Source: an uncultured Devosia sp. (GTDB lineage Bacteria; Pseudomonadota; Alphaproteobacteria; Rhizobiales; Devosiaceae). Taken from it: 48,981 nt of DNA. Position 1 is the first letter of the stretch. Each line of letters starts with the position of its first letter. The DNA lies in the NCBI RefSeq assembly GCF_913055165.1, contig NZ_CAJXJS010000025.1, positions 1-48,981 on the forward strand, written 5' to 3'. Position numbers and translations under genes: made by a program. The notes beneath the pieces are model-generated. The model was given only the letters and a program-made list of their open reading frames with translations. It was not told where the DNA came from and did no database searches. Below are positions 34,358 to 42,300 of the stretch, piece by piece.

Positions 34358-35251
34358 CTAGCGGTCCTGCCAGCGCTCTGTCATCAGCGCATAGAAGCGC
34401 TCCGCCGATGGGGGGAGCGTTGCACCAATTCTGCGAACCAGTCCCACCGTTCGGGTCACCACGGGATCGACGAGCGGTATGATGGCAATCGTGGGGTGTT
34501 CCTCGGAGGGCAGGGACATGCGCGGCAGCGCGGCAATGCCGAGTCCTGCTTCAACAAGGCCCAATGACGTGGAGAGGTGCTGAACTTCATAGAACCATTT
34601 CGGCCGTATGCCGGCTTGGCCCAATCCCAAATCGATGATGAGCCGGTTGCCGCTTGAACGCCCGACCGTGATGAAGCGATGCCCTGCCAGATCAGTCCAC
34701 GTCACAGAGTCGCGCGATGCGAGCTCGTGATCCTTGCGGCACGCCAGCACAAAAGGCTCCTCCACCAGCGGCGCAAAGATAACGTCGGGATCGTCAGCAC
34801 CGAGCAGCGTAATGCCGAAATCCACTTCCCGGTTGAGCACACTTTGCAGCACCTCGTTGGCGCCATCGTCGACGATGCGGATGCGAATGGACGGATAGAC
34901 CTGGTTGAAGGCCCGAACGACGTCAGGGAGGAAATAATACGCCGCCGTAGGGATACAGGCGACGCTGACCAGACCCGACCGACGCTCGGCGATCTCGCGC
35001 ATCGACAGGATCGAGGATTCGAAGTCGTCCAGCAGCCGTCGGGCGCGGACCAGGAAGTCGCGACCGACAGCTGTCAGTTCGACACGGCGGGTGGTTCGCT
35101 CCAAAAGCGTGACCCCCAAAGCGGATTCCAGCTTCTGGATGCGCCGGGTCAGCGCGGGCTGGGACAGGTGGATGCTTTCGGCTGCCGCCCCGAAGTTACG
35201 CATCTCGGCGGTGGCGACGAAGGCGCTAAGGTCTTCCAGATCAATGTTCAT
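34358..35251 (-). CDS. LysR family transcriptional regulator
   Basis: This 297-residue protein has a helix-turn-helix at residues about 3-62 (LSAFVATAEMRNFGAAAESIH, LSQPALTRRIQKLE) and a two-lobed effector domain. It is divergent from the PrpF-like tautomerase and TctCA genes, with a 105-bp gap that holds two ATGCAT elements 21 bp apart. It is therefore the likely activator of tricarboxylate-type acid uptake and isomerisation, responding to the substrate. No strong ribosome site precedes its ATG. The gene ends next to the sulfatase operon, towards which it is convergent. Confidence 0.9.
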   Translation of the reverse strand: MNIDLEDLSAFVATAEMRNFGAAAESIHLSQPALTRRIQKLESALGVTLLERTTRRVELTAVGRDFLVRARRLLDDFESSILSMREIAERRSGLVSVACIPTAAYYFLPDVVRAFNQVYPSIRIRIVDDGANEVLQSVLNREVDFGITLLGADDPDVIFAPLVEEPFVLACRKDHELASRDSVTWTDLAGHRFITVGRSSGNRLIIDLGLGQAGIRPKWFYEVQHLSTSLGLVEAGLGIAALPRMSLPSEEHPTIAIIPLVDPVVTRTVGLVRRIGATLPPSAERFYALMTERWQDR

Positions 35252-35258
35252 GTGTCAC

Positions 35259-35285
35259 ATGCATAAATGAGTGCGAAAAATGCAT
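35259..35285. promoter_or_regulatory. Possible LysR binding region in the divergent promoter
   Basis: Two ATGCAT elements (35259-35264 and 35280-35285) are spaced exactly 21 bp, two helical turns, between the LysR gene and the tautomerase gene. The second sits in the longer palindrome AAATGCATTT. LysR tetramers often bind paired palindromic sites of this kind. Confidence 0.35.
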
Positions 35286-35356
35286 TTCACACAATAGAAC
35301 GCTGGTGGCAAGGCTTGTTCGACGGTCGGAGGGCGACCGATTGAAGGAGTGCCACC

Positions 35357-36436
35357 ATGACAAAGATCCCCTGCGTCCTGATGCGTGGCGGCACGTCGCG
35401 TGGTCCGTTCTTCCTGGCCTCGGACCTTCCGGCCGATCCCAAAGCACGCGACGCCATTCTGGTCGCCGCGCTTGGATCTGGTCATCCACTGCAAATTGAT
35501 GGCATTGGCGGCGGCAATTCTCTGACCAGCAAAGTCGCGATTGTGGGGCCCTCGTCGGTTCCGGGCGCAGATGTCGACTATCTGTTTGCGCAGGTGAATG
35601 TGGAGCGCGCGCTCGTCGATACCGCCCCCAATTGCGGAAACATGCTGGCCGCGGTCGGTCCTTTTGCGATCGAAAGTGGTTTGATTCCCGCTGGTGACCC
35701 GCTGACCCGGCTGGTCATCCACAATGTCAACACGGGGAAGCTGGTCGAAGCCATAGTCGAGACTCCTGCGGGACAGGTGCATTACGAGGGGAGCATGTCG
35801 ATTGCCGGTGTTCCAGGCACGGCCGCCCCAATCAGGCTGGCCTTCCTCGATGCCGCCGGCTCCAAGACTGGCCGCTTTCTCCCCACGGGCAAGCCCCGAG
35901 ACACCATTGACGGTCTTGAGTTTAGCCTTGTCGACATGGCCGTCGCTGCAATGCTGTCTGACGCGCGCAGCTTCGGCAAAACCGGGGGGGAAGCACCCGC
36001 AGAACTGGATGGCGATCTCGCATTCATGTCCCGCCTGGAGCGGGTGCGGCGCATGGCTGGTGAGGCCATGGGCCTAGGCGATGTATCAGCACTGGTCATA
36101 CCCAAGCCAATCCTGGTTTCGTCTCCCGAACACGGTGGGACTATCCGGGCTCGTTACTTTGTACCCCATGCGTGCCACTCGGCGGTTGCCGTCACCGGTG
36201 CCGTGTGCATAGCCGCTGCCTGCTGCACGGCCGGAACAGTGGCCCATGATGTGGCCGAATTGCCGGCGCCCGACGCAGACGGGCGGCGACTGCTGATGAT
36301 CGAACATCCATCCGGATCCACTCCGGTGGAGATCGAACAGGATCTTGAGACTGGCGAAGTCGTCCGGGTGTCGCTGATCCGAACCGCCAGACGCATTTTC
36401 GAGGGTTTCGTGCATGTGCGCGACGCCGCTGCCTGA
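35357..36436 (+). CDS. PrpF family isomerase, 4-oxalomesaconate tautomerase-like
   Basis: This 359-residue protein begins with the family hallmark IPCVLMRGGTSRGPFF. The two Cys-containing motifs of the diaminopimelate-epimerase-like fold are NCGNMLAAVGPFAIE and the ACCTAGTV region, and DGIGGGNSLTSKVAIV lies between the lobes' first strands. AAGGAG precedes the ATG. PrpF members isomerise double bonds in tri- and dicarboxylates such as 2-methylaconitate or 4-oxalomesaconate. Its neighbour is a tricarboxylate transporter, so the imported acid is probably an aconitate- or mesaconate-like compound. I cannot separate PrpF from GalD function by eye, hence no symbol. Confidence 0.88.
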   Translation: MTKIPCVLMRGGTSRGPFFLASDLPADPKARDAILVAALGSGHPLQIDGIGGGNSLTSKVAIVGPSSVPGADVDYLFAQVNVERALVDTAPNCGNMLAAVGPFAIESGLIPAGDPLTRLVIHNVNTGKLVEAIVETPAGQVHYEGSMSIAGVPGTAAPIRLAFLDAAGSKTGRFLPTGKPRDTIDGLEFSLVDMAVAAMLSDARSFGKTGGEAPAELDGDLAFMSRLERVRRMAGEAMGLGDVSALVIPKPILVSSPEHGGTIRARYFVPHACHSAVAVTGAVCIAAACCTAGTVAHDVAELPAPDADGRRLLMIEHPSGSTPVEIEQDLETGEVVRVSLIRTARRIFEGFVHVRDAAA

Positions 36437-36462
36437 TCTATGCTTACAAGGAGGAGAAAACC

Positions 36463-37551
36463 GTGAGCAGATTCAAAACCATTAGCCTTCGTGTTGCGCT
36501 CGTCTGCGCAACCACGCTTTCCGCATTTGCCGGGACCGCCGGAGCGCAGGATTTCAGTGGCAAAACTGTTGAATGGACCATTCCGTTTGGCGTTGGTGGC
36601 GGCACTGATGTGTGGGCGCGCTTCTTTGCTCCGCAATTCGCCGAGGCCCTGCCCGGTAATCCCAATGTGGTGGTGCTGAACGTACCCGGCGGCGGCTCGA
36701 TTACCGGCGCCAACCAGTTCGCCACTCGTGCCGGTTCAGACGGGCTCGAAATCCTGGGTACTTCCGCTTCGACGCAGTTCCCGGCCATTCTTGGCGATCC
36801 GCGCGTCCGGTATGACTACGCAGACTGGACCGCCGTGCTGGCGTCTCCTACCGGCGGCGTGGTCTATGTCTCGCCTGAATATGGCGCCACCAGCCCGGCT
36901 GACATTGAAGCACTTCGCGGTACGGAAATCCGCTTTGCGGCCCAAAGCGCCACCGGTCTGGAAATGCCGGTACTGCTGGCCTTCGAGATGCTCGGCCTGA
37001 ACATCCGGCCCGTCTTCGGCATGGAAAGCCGCGGCGCCGGCCGACTGGCATTTGAGCGCGGCGAGGCCGGCATCGACTTCCAGACCACTCCGGCCTATTT
37101 GAGCAGCGTTGTGCCGCTGGTCGAGGCAGGCAAGGCCGTGCCGCTGTTTTCGCTCGGAGTGGTCAATGCCGATGGCTCTGTGTCCCGCGATCCGTCCTTC
37201 CCGGACCTGCCCACTTTTGTGGAATTCTTCGAAGAAGCCACCGGTGCAGCACCCGAGGGGCAAGCATATGAGGCCTGGCAGTCGCTGATGCTGGCCGGTT
37301 TTTCGCTCCAAAAGATGATGGTCGTCCCAGGTGATGCGCCCAGCGAGATCATCGCCGCATATGGCGCTGCCGCGCAATCTATTGTGGACGCTCCCGATTT
37401 CCGGGCGCGTGCCGGTGAAGAGCTGGGAGCCTATGTGCAGCTTGTGGGACCGGAGGCCGATGCCGCCTTGACCGAGGCGCTGCAGATCGATCCGTCGGTC
37501 AAGGACTTCCTGATCACCTGGCTCAAGGAAGAGTTCAACGTCAGTCTGTGA
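36463..37551 (+). CDS. Tripartite tricarboxylate transporter substrate-binding protein (TctC family)
   Basis: This 362-residue periplasmic protein starts with GTG behind a perfect AAGGAGGAG and has a Sec signal peptide ending TAGAQ at about residue 29. The mature part shows the TctC pattern: VEWTIPFGVGGGTDVWAR, then NVPGGGSITGANQF and later VRYDYADWTAVLAS. The family binds citrate and other carboxylates by closing two lobes around them. It lies 26 nt after the tautomerase and is separated from the permease by a 12-bp stem-loop. Confidence 0.87.
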   Translation: MSRFKTISLRVALVCATTLSAFAGTAGAQDFSGKTVEWTIPFGVGGGTDVWARFFAPQFAEALPGNPNVVVLNVPGGGSITGANQFATRAGSDGLEILGTSASTQFPAILGDPRVRYDYADWTAVLASPTGGVVYVSPEYGATSPADIEALRGTEIRFAAQSATGLEMPVLLAFEMLGLNIRPVFGMESRGAGRLAFERGEAGIDFQTTPAYLSSVVPLVEAGKAVPLFSLGVVNADGSVSRDPSFPDLPTFVEFFEEATGAAPEGQAYEAWQSLMLAGFSLQKMMVVPGDAPSEIIAAYGAAAQSIVDAPDFRARAGEELGAYVQLVGPEADAALTEALQIDPSVKDFLITWLKEEFNVSL

Positions 37552-37556
37552 CGGTC

Positions 37557-37588
37557 TGCCGGCAAGCCCCGGAGGAGGCTTGCCGGCA
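37557..37588 (+). other. Intercistronic stem-loop between TctC and TctA genes
   Basis: TGCCGGCAAGCC (37557-37568) and GGCTTGCCGGCA (37577-37588) form a perfect 12-bp stem around loop CCGGAGGA, with no T run after it. It starts 5 nt after the TctC stop. It should stabilise the binding-protein message and lower permease expression. The loop also carries a GGAGGA sequence. Confidence 0.75.
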
Positions 37589-37611
37589 TCAATCCTACGG
37601 GAGGAATGAGC

Positions 37612-39558
37612 ATGTTGGATGCAGCACTAATTGCGCTAAGCCAGGTCCTGGCTGTGGAGCACATCGCCTTTCTGGTCGTTGGTGTCCTGATCGGCCTGAT
37701 TGTCGGCATCCTGCCGGGACTTGGCGGCATCGCCGGCATGTCCATTCTGCTCCCCTTTCTATACGGCATGGACCCTGCCTCAGCGCTCGGCATGCTTATA
37801 GGCATGGTCGCGGTCATCCCGACCGGTGATACCTTCACATCGGTGATGATGGGTATTCCGGGGTCAAGCGCCAGCCAGGCCACGGTCCTGGACGGGTTTC
37901 CGCTGGCCAAGAAAGGCGAGGCGGCGCGGGCGCTTTCTGCAGCTTTCGCGAGTTCCCTCTTCGGTGGCGTGATCGGGGCGCTCGTCCTGTCATTGGCCAT
38001 CGTGGCCGCGCGACCGCTGGTCCTGTCTTTCTCCTCCGCCGAACTCTTCATGTTGACGCTGTTCGGGCTCTCCATGGTGGCGGTATTGTCCGGTCGCAGT
38101 CTTGCCAAGGGGATAGCGGCGGCGGGCCTTGGCCTGATCATCGGCACCATTGGCACAGCGCCAGCGACGGCAGAGCCGCGCATGACCTTCGGCATCGACT
38201 ATCTCTACGACGGGATCCCGCTCGTCGTCGTGGCCATGGGGCTGTTCGCCATTCCCGAGATCATCGACCTGCTCAAGCGCGGTACTGCCATTTCCGAGAC
38301 GACCGGGCTGGGTGGTGGCTGGCTCAAGGGCCTGCGCGACGTCCTGCGTCATCCCTGGCTGGTCAGCCGCTGCGCTGCGCTGGGCTGTGTTATCGGCGCG
38401 CTGCCAGGGCTGGGCGGTGCCGTGGTAGACTGGATCGCCTATAGCCACGCCGTGCAGACCAGCCGCGACAAATCCCAATTCGGTAAGGGCGACATTCGCG
38501 GGGTAATTGCCCCTGAGTCTGCAAACAATGCCTGCCAGGGCGGAGCACTCGTGCCGACACTTTTGTTCGGCGTGCCAGGTTCGGGCTCCATGGCCGTGTT
38601 TCTGGGCGGCATGGTGCTGTTGGGCATCCAGCCGGGCATCACGCTGGTCGAAACCCGACTGGACCTGACCTACACCATCATCTGGTCGCTGGCCCTTGCC
38701 AATATTGTGGGCGCAGGTCTGTGCGTTTTCCTGGCCCGCTATGTGGCCAAGCTCACCCAAATCCCATTCGTCTATCTCGCCCCGTTCATGATCATGATCA
38801 CCATGTTCGCCGCCTTCCAGGCGACAAGGTCGATGGAGGATCTGGTGGCTCTAGTCGTCATGGGTGCCGTGGGGCTCTATATGCGGCGCTTTGGCTGGCC
38901 GCGCCCGGCGCTGCTGATCGGCTTTGTCCTGGCACCCGGCGCGGAAGGCTATCTCTACCAGGCCGTCCAATTCTACGATTGGGGCTGGGTGACTCGGCCA
39001 GGTGTCCTGATCATCGCCGCGATCACGGTTGTCTCGGTCATCCTGGGACTGCGGAAGGGCTCCGAGATATCGAGCGAAGGGGAAACCGATCCGGCCGCTG
39101 TGCAAACCCGGCCTCGCCAGTTTGCCCTGGCTGCGCTGTTCCTGGGCGTGGCCGCCGTTTGCATCATCAATGCGATGGGGCTGAGTTTCTTGGGACAGGT
39201 GTTCCCTCTGACTGTGGGGTTGCTGGCGGCAGGCGGAGCGCTCTGGGTGCTGACGCATCTATTCGGTTCGCATCCGACGGCGCTGCATGATGACGATGCC
39301 GCTCTGGCCTTGTCGGGTCGCTGGTCTGGACGGGAACTGTATCTCGGCATGTTTGCAGTCGTTGTATTCGGAATCTGGGTGCTGGGCTTTCTGGGGGCAA
39401 TGCTGGTCTTCATGCCCGCCTTCCTGATCCTGGCCGGCAAGGCCCCGGTGCTGCGGGCGGCAGTGCTGACCGCCATTGCCCTGGCCTTCATCTACGGCAT
39501 TACCACGGCGATGTCGCTGCGACTGCCGGCAGGGTTGATCGCCGGCACGATAGCCTAG
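37612..39558 (+). CDS. Tripartite tricarboxylate transporter permease, TctA with fused TctB-like domain
   Basis: This 648-residue membrane protein combines the large and small permease subunits. Residues about 1-500 are TctA with GILPGLGGIAGMSILLPF, then GDTFTSVMMGIPGSSAS and, in the second repeat, GALPGLGGAVVDW and TLLFGVPGSGSMAVF. The last 150 residues (from RPRQFALAALFLG) contain four hydrophobic segments like a TctB subunit. The ATG at 37612 lies 7 nt after GGGAGG and is preferred to the ATG at 37606, which abuts the ribosome site. No separate TctB gene is present, which supports a functional fusion. Confidence 0.88.
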   Translation: MLDAALIALSQVLAVEHIAFLVVGVLIGLIVGILPGLGGIAGMSILLPFLYGMDPASALGMLIGMVAVIPTGDTFTSVMMGIPGSSASQATVLDGFPLAKKGEAARALSAAFASSLFGGVIGALVLSLAIVAARPLVLSFSSAELFMLTLFGLSMVAVLSGRSLAKGIAAAGLGLIIGTIGTAPATAEPRMTFGIDYLYDGIPLVVVAMGLFAIPEIIDLLKRGTAISETTGLGGGWLKGLRDVLRHPWLVSRCAALGCVIGALPGLGGAVVDWIAYSHAVQTSRDKSQFGKGDIRGVIAPESANNACQGGALVPTLLFGVPGSGSMAVFLGGMVLLGIQPGITLVETRLDLTYTIIWSLALANIVGAGLCVFLARYVAKLTQIPFVYLAPFMIMITMFAAFQATRSMEDLVALVVMGAVGLYMRRFGWPRPALLIGFVLAPGAEGYLYQAVQFYDWGWVTRPGVLIIAAITVVSVILGLRKGSEISSEGETDPAAVQTRPRQFALAALFLGVAAVCIINAMGLSFLGQVFPLTVGLLAAGGALWVLTHLFGSHPTALHDDDAALALSGRWSGRELYLGMFAVVVFGIWVLGFLGAMLVFMPAFLILAGKAPVLRAAVLTAIALAFIYGITTAMSLRLPAGLIAGTIA

Positions 39559-39646
39559 GGAACGGGTGCGCTTTGGACGCTGTGTCGCATGACCGCTGAG
39601 CAAGCTCAGAGCGTGAGAGTATGGGTCCGTCGGTCCTATCCCACCC

Positions 39647-40294
39647 CTATTTCGAGGCACCAACGAGGTCGGGCCGCGCCCCGGCCTCATACTTGTCCAG
39701 AAAGGCCTCAATGCCAAGGGAACGGAAGTCGGGCAGCGCTTGGTGCAATCGCTCATGACTCCAGTCCCACCATTTGAGCGCATCGAGACGGCTTGCCACC
39801 GGATCTGAGAAGCGCTGGCGGATGGTCCGCGCCGGCACACCCACAGCAATGGCAAAATCGGCGACGTCCTTGGTCACCACGGCGTTGGAGCCGATGATGG
39901 CGCCATTGCCGATCTTCACCCCAGGCATGATGACGGCGCCATGGCCGATCCAGGTGTCGTGGCCGATCTGGATGTCGTTGCCGGCGCGCCAGTCGAAGAA
40001 CGCCTGATCGTCCTCTTCGCCGTCGAAATACTGGGCTGAGCGATAGGTAAAATGGTGCAGAGAGGCGCGTTCCATCGGGTGCATGGAGGCATAGATGCGC
40101 ACATTGGCGGCGATATTGGAGAACTTGCCAATGGTCGCATAGGCAATCTGGGTGCCGCCGACGCAATAGGAATAATCGCCCAGGCTCGACCAGGCCACGT
40201 GGCAGCGCGCGCCCACTTCGGTATACCGCCCGAGTGTGGATTGATTGACCCGGGCCGTGTCGTGAACGAAGGGCGTTTCGCTGAGCTTTTTCAT
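39647..40294 (-). CDS. Phosphonate-cluster hexapeptide-repeat acyltransferase
   Basis: This 215-residue left-handed beta-helix protein is built of [LIV]-G-x-x-x-x repeats, such as YATIGKFSNIAANVRI and GHDTWIGHGAVIMPGVKIGNGAIIGSNAV in sections. It ends with the domain FSDPVASRLDALKWWDWSHERL common to xenobiotic acetyltransferases. Copies of this type occur beside phn genes in many alphaproteobacteria, with no settled function; acetylation of an aminophosphonate or a pathway sugar is plausible. GAGG precedes the ATG. It follows phnN by 10 nt on the same strand and should share its Pho-controlled promoter. Confidence 0.87.
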   Translation of the reverse strand: MKKLSETPFVHDTARVNQSTLGRYTEVGARCHVAWSSLGDYSYCVGGTQIAYATIGKFSNIAANVRIYASMHPMERASLHHFTYRSAQYFDGEEDDQAFFDWRAGNDIQIGHDTWIGHGAVIMPGVKIGNGAIIGSNAVVTKDVADFAIAVGVPARTIRQRFSDPVASRLDALKWWDWSHERLHQALPDFRSLGIEAFLDKYEAGARPDLVGASK

Positions 40295-40304
40295 TGTCTG
40301 GTCC

Positions 40305-40856
40305 TCAAGCCGATTGGCGTAGCAGGTCGCGCAACAAGGCGGTGAAACGGGTCCCGGCCACGGCCAGGTCTCCGGAATTGTCGATACGGATGGAACTGGG
40401 CGGTAGAGGGTGATCGACGGAACGGTTCATGCGACGGCGAATCTCTTCTTCCGCTTCGCGACCGCGGCTGGTCAGGCGCTGCGCGATGATCTCGGGTACG
40501 GCAGTGACTTCCACAACTAGGGCAGTGGGGTAGCGTGCAAGCAGGCGGGGCAGGGCGGCGCGCGACAGATTGGCGATAACGAGGCGCCCTGCCGCCAGGT
40601 CAGCCTCAAGCGTGATCGGCAAACCATATTGGAGGCCGTGCGCCTGCCAGCTCAATGCGAAATGGCCAGCCTGGTCTGCTGCAGCGAAAGCGTCGGGGGT
40701 GAGACTGACGTGATCTTCGCTATCGCCATCAGGCGGGCGCGTCACGACCCTGCGGACCACGGAAACGTCGTCGACCAGCCGCTCTCGGGCGAAGCCGATG
40801 AGGCTGTCCTTCCCCACCCCGCTGGCACCGACCACGGCGACGAAAATGCCGCTCAT
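40305..40856 (-). CDS. phnN: Ribose 1,5-bisphosphate phosphokinase
   Basis: This 183-residue guanylate-kinase-like enzyme uses ATP to make 5-phosphoribosyl-1-diphosphate from ribose 1,5-bisphosphate, the last recovery step after C-P bond cleavage. The P-loop GASGVGKDS at about residues 9-17 contains the KDS typical of PhnN, and RVVTRPPDGDSEDH follows. GGAGA precedes the ATG. It is divergent from phnF, with a gap that carries Pho boxes for both directions. A 23-codon open frame ending in an ATGA overlap precedes it and may couple translation. Confidence 0.9.
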   Translation of the reverse strand: MSGIFVAVVGASGVGKDSLIGFARERLVDDVSVVRRVVTRPPDGDSEDHVSLTPDAFAAADQAGHFALSWQAHGLQYGLPITLEADLAAGRLVIANLSRAALPRLLARYPTALVVEVTAVPEIIAQRLTSRGREAEEEIRRRMNRSVDHPLPPSSIRIDNSGDLAVAGTRFTALLRDLLRQSA

Positions 40857-40980
40857 ACCGGGTCTCCGTTGCCTTGGGTCACACCACTGACGGAGGTCGG
40901 ATCAAACCGGAAATAGGTCGGCATGGCGTCGGTCCCGGTGACGTTAGGAAGGTCGATCCCCCGTCTCCTACCCAGCCTGC

Positions 40981-40998
40981 GTGACAGGGCGACGACAA
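40981..40998 (-). promoter_or_regulatory. Putative Pho box for phnN and the acyltransferase gene
   Basis: On the minus strand this reads TTGTCGT-CGCC-CTGTCAC: two 7-bp repeats 4 bp apart, matching the PhoB consensus CTGTCAT-N4-CTGTCAC at 12 of 14 positions. A -10-like TAGGAG (40965-40970) follows after 10 nt, the normal Pho-promoter spacing. Confidence 0.6.
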
Positions 40999-41006
40999 AA
41001 GCCATC

Positions 41007-41018
41007 TCATTCGAATGT
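41007..41018. promoter_or_regulatory. Putative PhnF operator, phnN side
   Basis: TCATTCGAATGT has the same 10-bp core CATTCGAATG as the sites at 41086 and 47565. It lies 8 nt upstream of the minus-strand Pho box. Only one outer base breaks its symmetry. Confidence 0.55.
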
Positions 41019-41049
41019 GTCGACGCAGGACTGTCGCAGCGCAGTGATA

Positions 41050-41067
41050 CCGTCATTTCACTGTCAC
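41050..41067 (+). promoter_or_regulatory. Pho box for the phnF-M operon
   Basis: CCGTCAT-TTCA-CTGTCAC matches the PhoB consensus CTGTCAT-N4-CTGTCAC at 13 of 14 positions. A -10-like TAGAAC (41078-41083) follows after exactly 10 nt. Phosphate starvation should therefore activate the operon. Confidence 0.75.
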
Positions 41068-41085
41068 TTCGGCTCGCTAGAACAA

Positions 41086-41101
41086 ACTCATTCGAATGAG
41101 T
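41086..41101. promoter_or_regulatory. Putative PhnF operator at the phnF start
   Basis: ACTCATTCGAATGAGT is a perfect 16-bp palindrome just downstream of the -10 element, and its last two bases fall in the GTG codon at 41100. Bound PhnF would block transcription start and might also mask the start codon, so it suits autorepression of the operon. Confidence 0.7.
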
Positions 41102-41867
41102 GGACGAAATGCGAAGTCAAGGACATTCCTGGGAAGAGACCCGGGACCGGATCAGCGAAGAAATAGCGTCTGGGCGGCTGGCGGCCGACACCCGGCTGCC
41201 GTCCGAGCCGGAACTCTGCGTGCTCTACGGCGCGCGCCGCCATTCCCTGCGCAAGGCTCTGGCGGCGTTGGTCGCCGAGGGCAAGCTCCGGGTCGAACAT
41301 GGTCGCGGCACCTTTGTCGAGCGCGCGCCGCTGCTCAACTATGTCATCGGCACCCGGACCCGCTGGCATGAGAACCTCATGAGTCAGGGTCTGACCGCCT
41401 CGGGCGAGACGCTGGCGGAAATGACGTTGCCGGCCAGCGCGCGCGTTGCCGCCGCGCTCCGGCTCGAAATCGACGCCCCTGTCCATGCCCGTTCCTGGCG
41501 CGGTTTTGCCAATGATTTGCCGATCAGCATGGGCTGGGCCTATCACGACGCCGCGCGCTTCGCCGACCTGCCGGAACGCCGCCGCGAGAGTGGCTCGATC
41601 ACCGAAGTCTATCGCTCCTACGGCATCACCGATTACCGCCGGCAGCGCACGACCGTTTTCACTCGCATCGCTTCGGAAAATGAGGCTGCCATGTTGATGC
41701 TGCGTCCCGGCCAGTCGGTGCTGGTAGTGCAGAAGATCGATGCAAATCTCGACGGCCAGCCTATCGGTTTTTCCGAAGCCGTGTGGGCGGGTGACCGCGT
41801 GCAATTTACCTTCGAAACCGACCAGCCCACCATATCGACCACCGAGAGACCCGACGATGTTCAATGA
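41100..41867 (+). CDS. phnF: GntR/UTRA family regulator of phosphonate genes
   Basis: This 255-residue protein has an N-terminal winged helix (residues about 10-76: RDRISEEIASGRLAADTRLPSE, LCVLYGARRHSLRKALAALV, GRGTFVE) and a C-terminal UTRA ligand domain ending near VQFTFETDQP. GTG at 41100 overlaps the operator palindrome; an in-frame ATG at 41109 is an equally good start. It heads the C-P lyase operon, and its stop overlaps phnG by 11 nt. I infer autorepression through the three palindromic sites, relieved by a phosphonate or pathway intermediate and combined with PhoB activation. Confidence 0.9.
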   Translation: MDEMRSQGHSWEETRDRISEEIASGRLAADTRLPSEPELCVLYGARRHSLRKALAALVAEGKLRVEHGRGTFVERAPLLNYVIGTRTRWHENLMSQGLTASGETLAEMTLPASARVAAALRLEIDAPVHARSWRGFANDLPISMGWAYHDAARFADLPERRRESGSITEVYRSYGITDYRRQRTTVFTRIASENEAAMLMLRPGQSVLVVQKIDANLDGQPIGFSEAVWAGDRVQFTFETDQPTISTTERPDDVQ

Positions 41868-42300
41868 AACCCCACCCGGAGGGGCTGACCACGCCCAGAT
41901 GCTGGGCATACTGGCCCGCGCCCGGTCTGAAACCCTCAAGCGTCATGCGGAGACACTCCTGGCCGACATGGGTGAGATCACCGTCGTTGCCAACCGTACG
42001 GGTCTTGTCATGGTCCCGATGCGCGACACGGTCGGACAGGTCGATTTTCACCTCGGTGAAGTGCTGGTGAGCGAAGCCCAGATCGCTGATCGGGCCGGCC
42101 ATATCGGCTATGGCATGGTCACCGGCCGCGACCTTGAACGCGCCATGGCTATGGCCGTGATCGATCTTAGCGTCACTGTCCGTGGCACCGATGCCGCTAC
42201 CGCCCGGTTTCTTGCCGAAGAGAAGGCGTACACGGCGCAGGCTGACGAGACGCGTATGCGGCAGGTTGAGGCCACGCGCGTTGAAATGGAGACCTTCTGA
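41857..42300 (+). CDS. phnG: C-P lyase core subunit PhnG
   Basis: This 147-residue subunit of the PhnGHIJ core complex acts with PhnI, PhnH and PhnL in making the ribose triphosphate-phosphonate intermediate. The family pattern is visible in LARARSETLKRHAETLL, NRTGLVMVPMRDTVGQVDFHLGEVLVSEA and GHIGYGMVTGRDLERAMAMAVID, given here in sections. The start lies inside phnF (11-nt overlap), and the stop overlaps the phnH start (TGATG), so translation is tightly coupled. The length equals that of known PhnG proteins. Confidence 0.93.
   Translation: MFNETPPGGADHAQMLGILARARSETLKRHAETLLADMGEITVVANRTGLVMVPMRDTVGQVDFHLGEVLVSEAQIADRAGHIGYGMVTGRDLERAMAMAVIDLSVTVRGTDAATARFLAEEKAYTAQADETRMRQVEATRVEMETF

Noticed and set aside
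34329..34358. Hairpin GGCAGTGTT with AACGCTGCC as terminator of the sulfatase operon
   Set aside because: The stem needs a G-U pair, the loop is long and no T run follows; it also touches the LysR stop codon.
39596..39609. CTGAGC-AA-GCTCAG hairpin after the TctA gene as terminator
   Set aside because: The loop is too short for the full stem and there is no T run.
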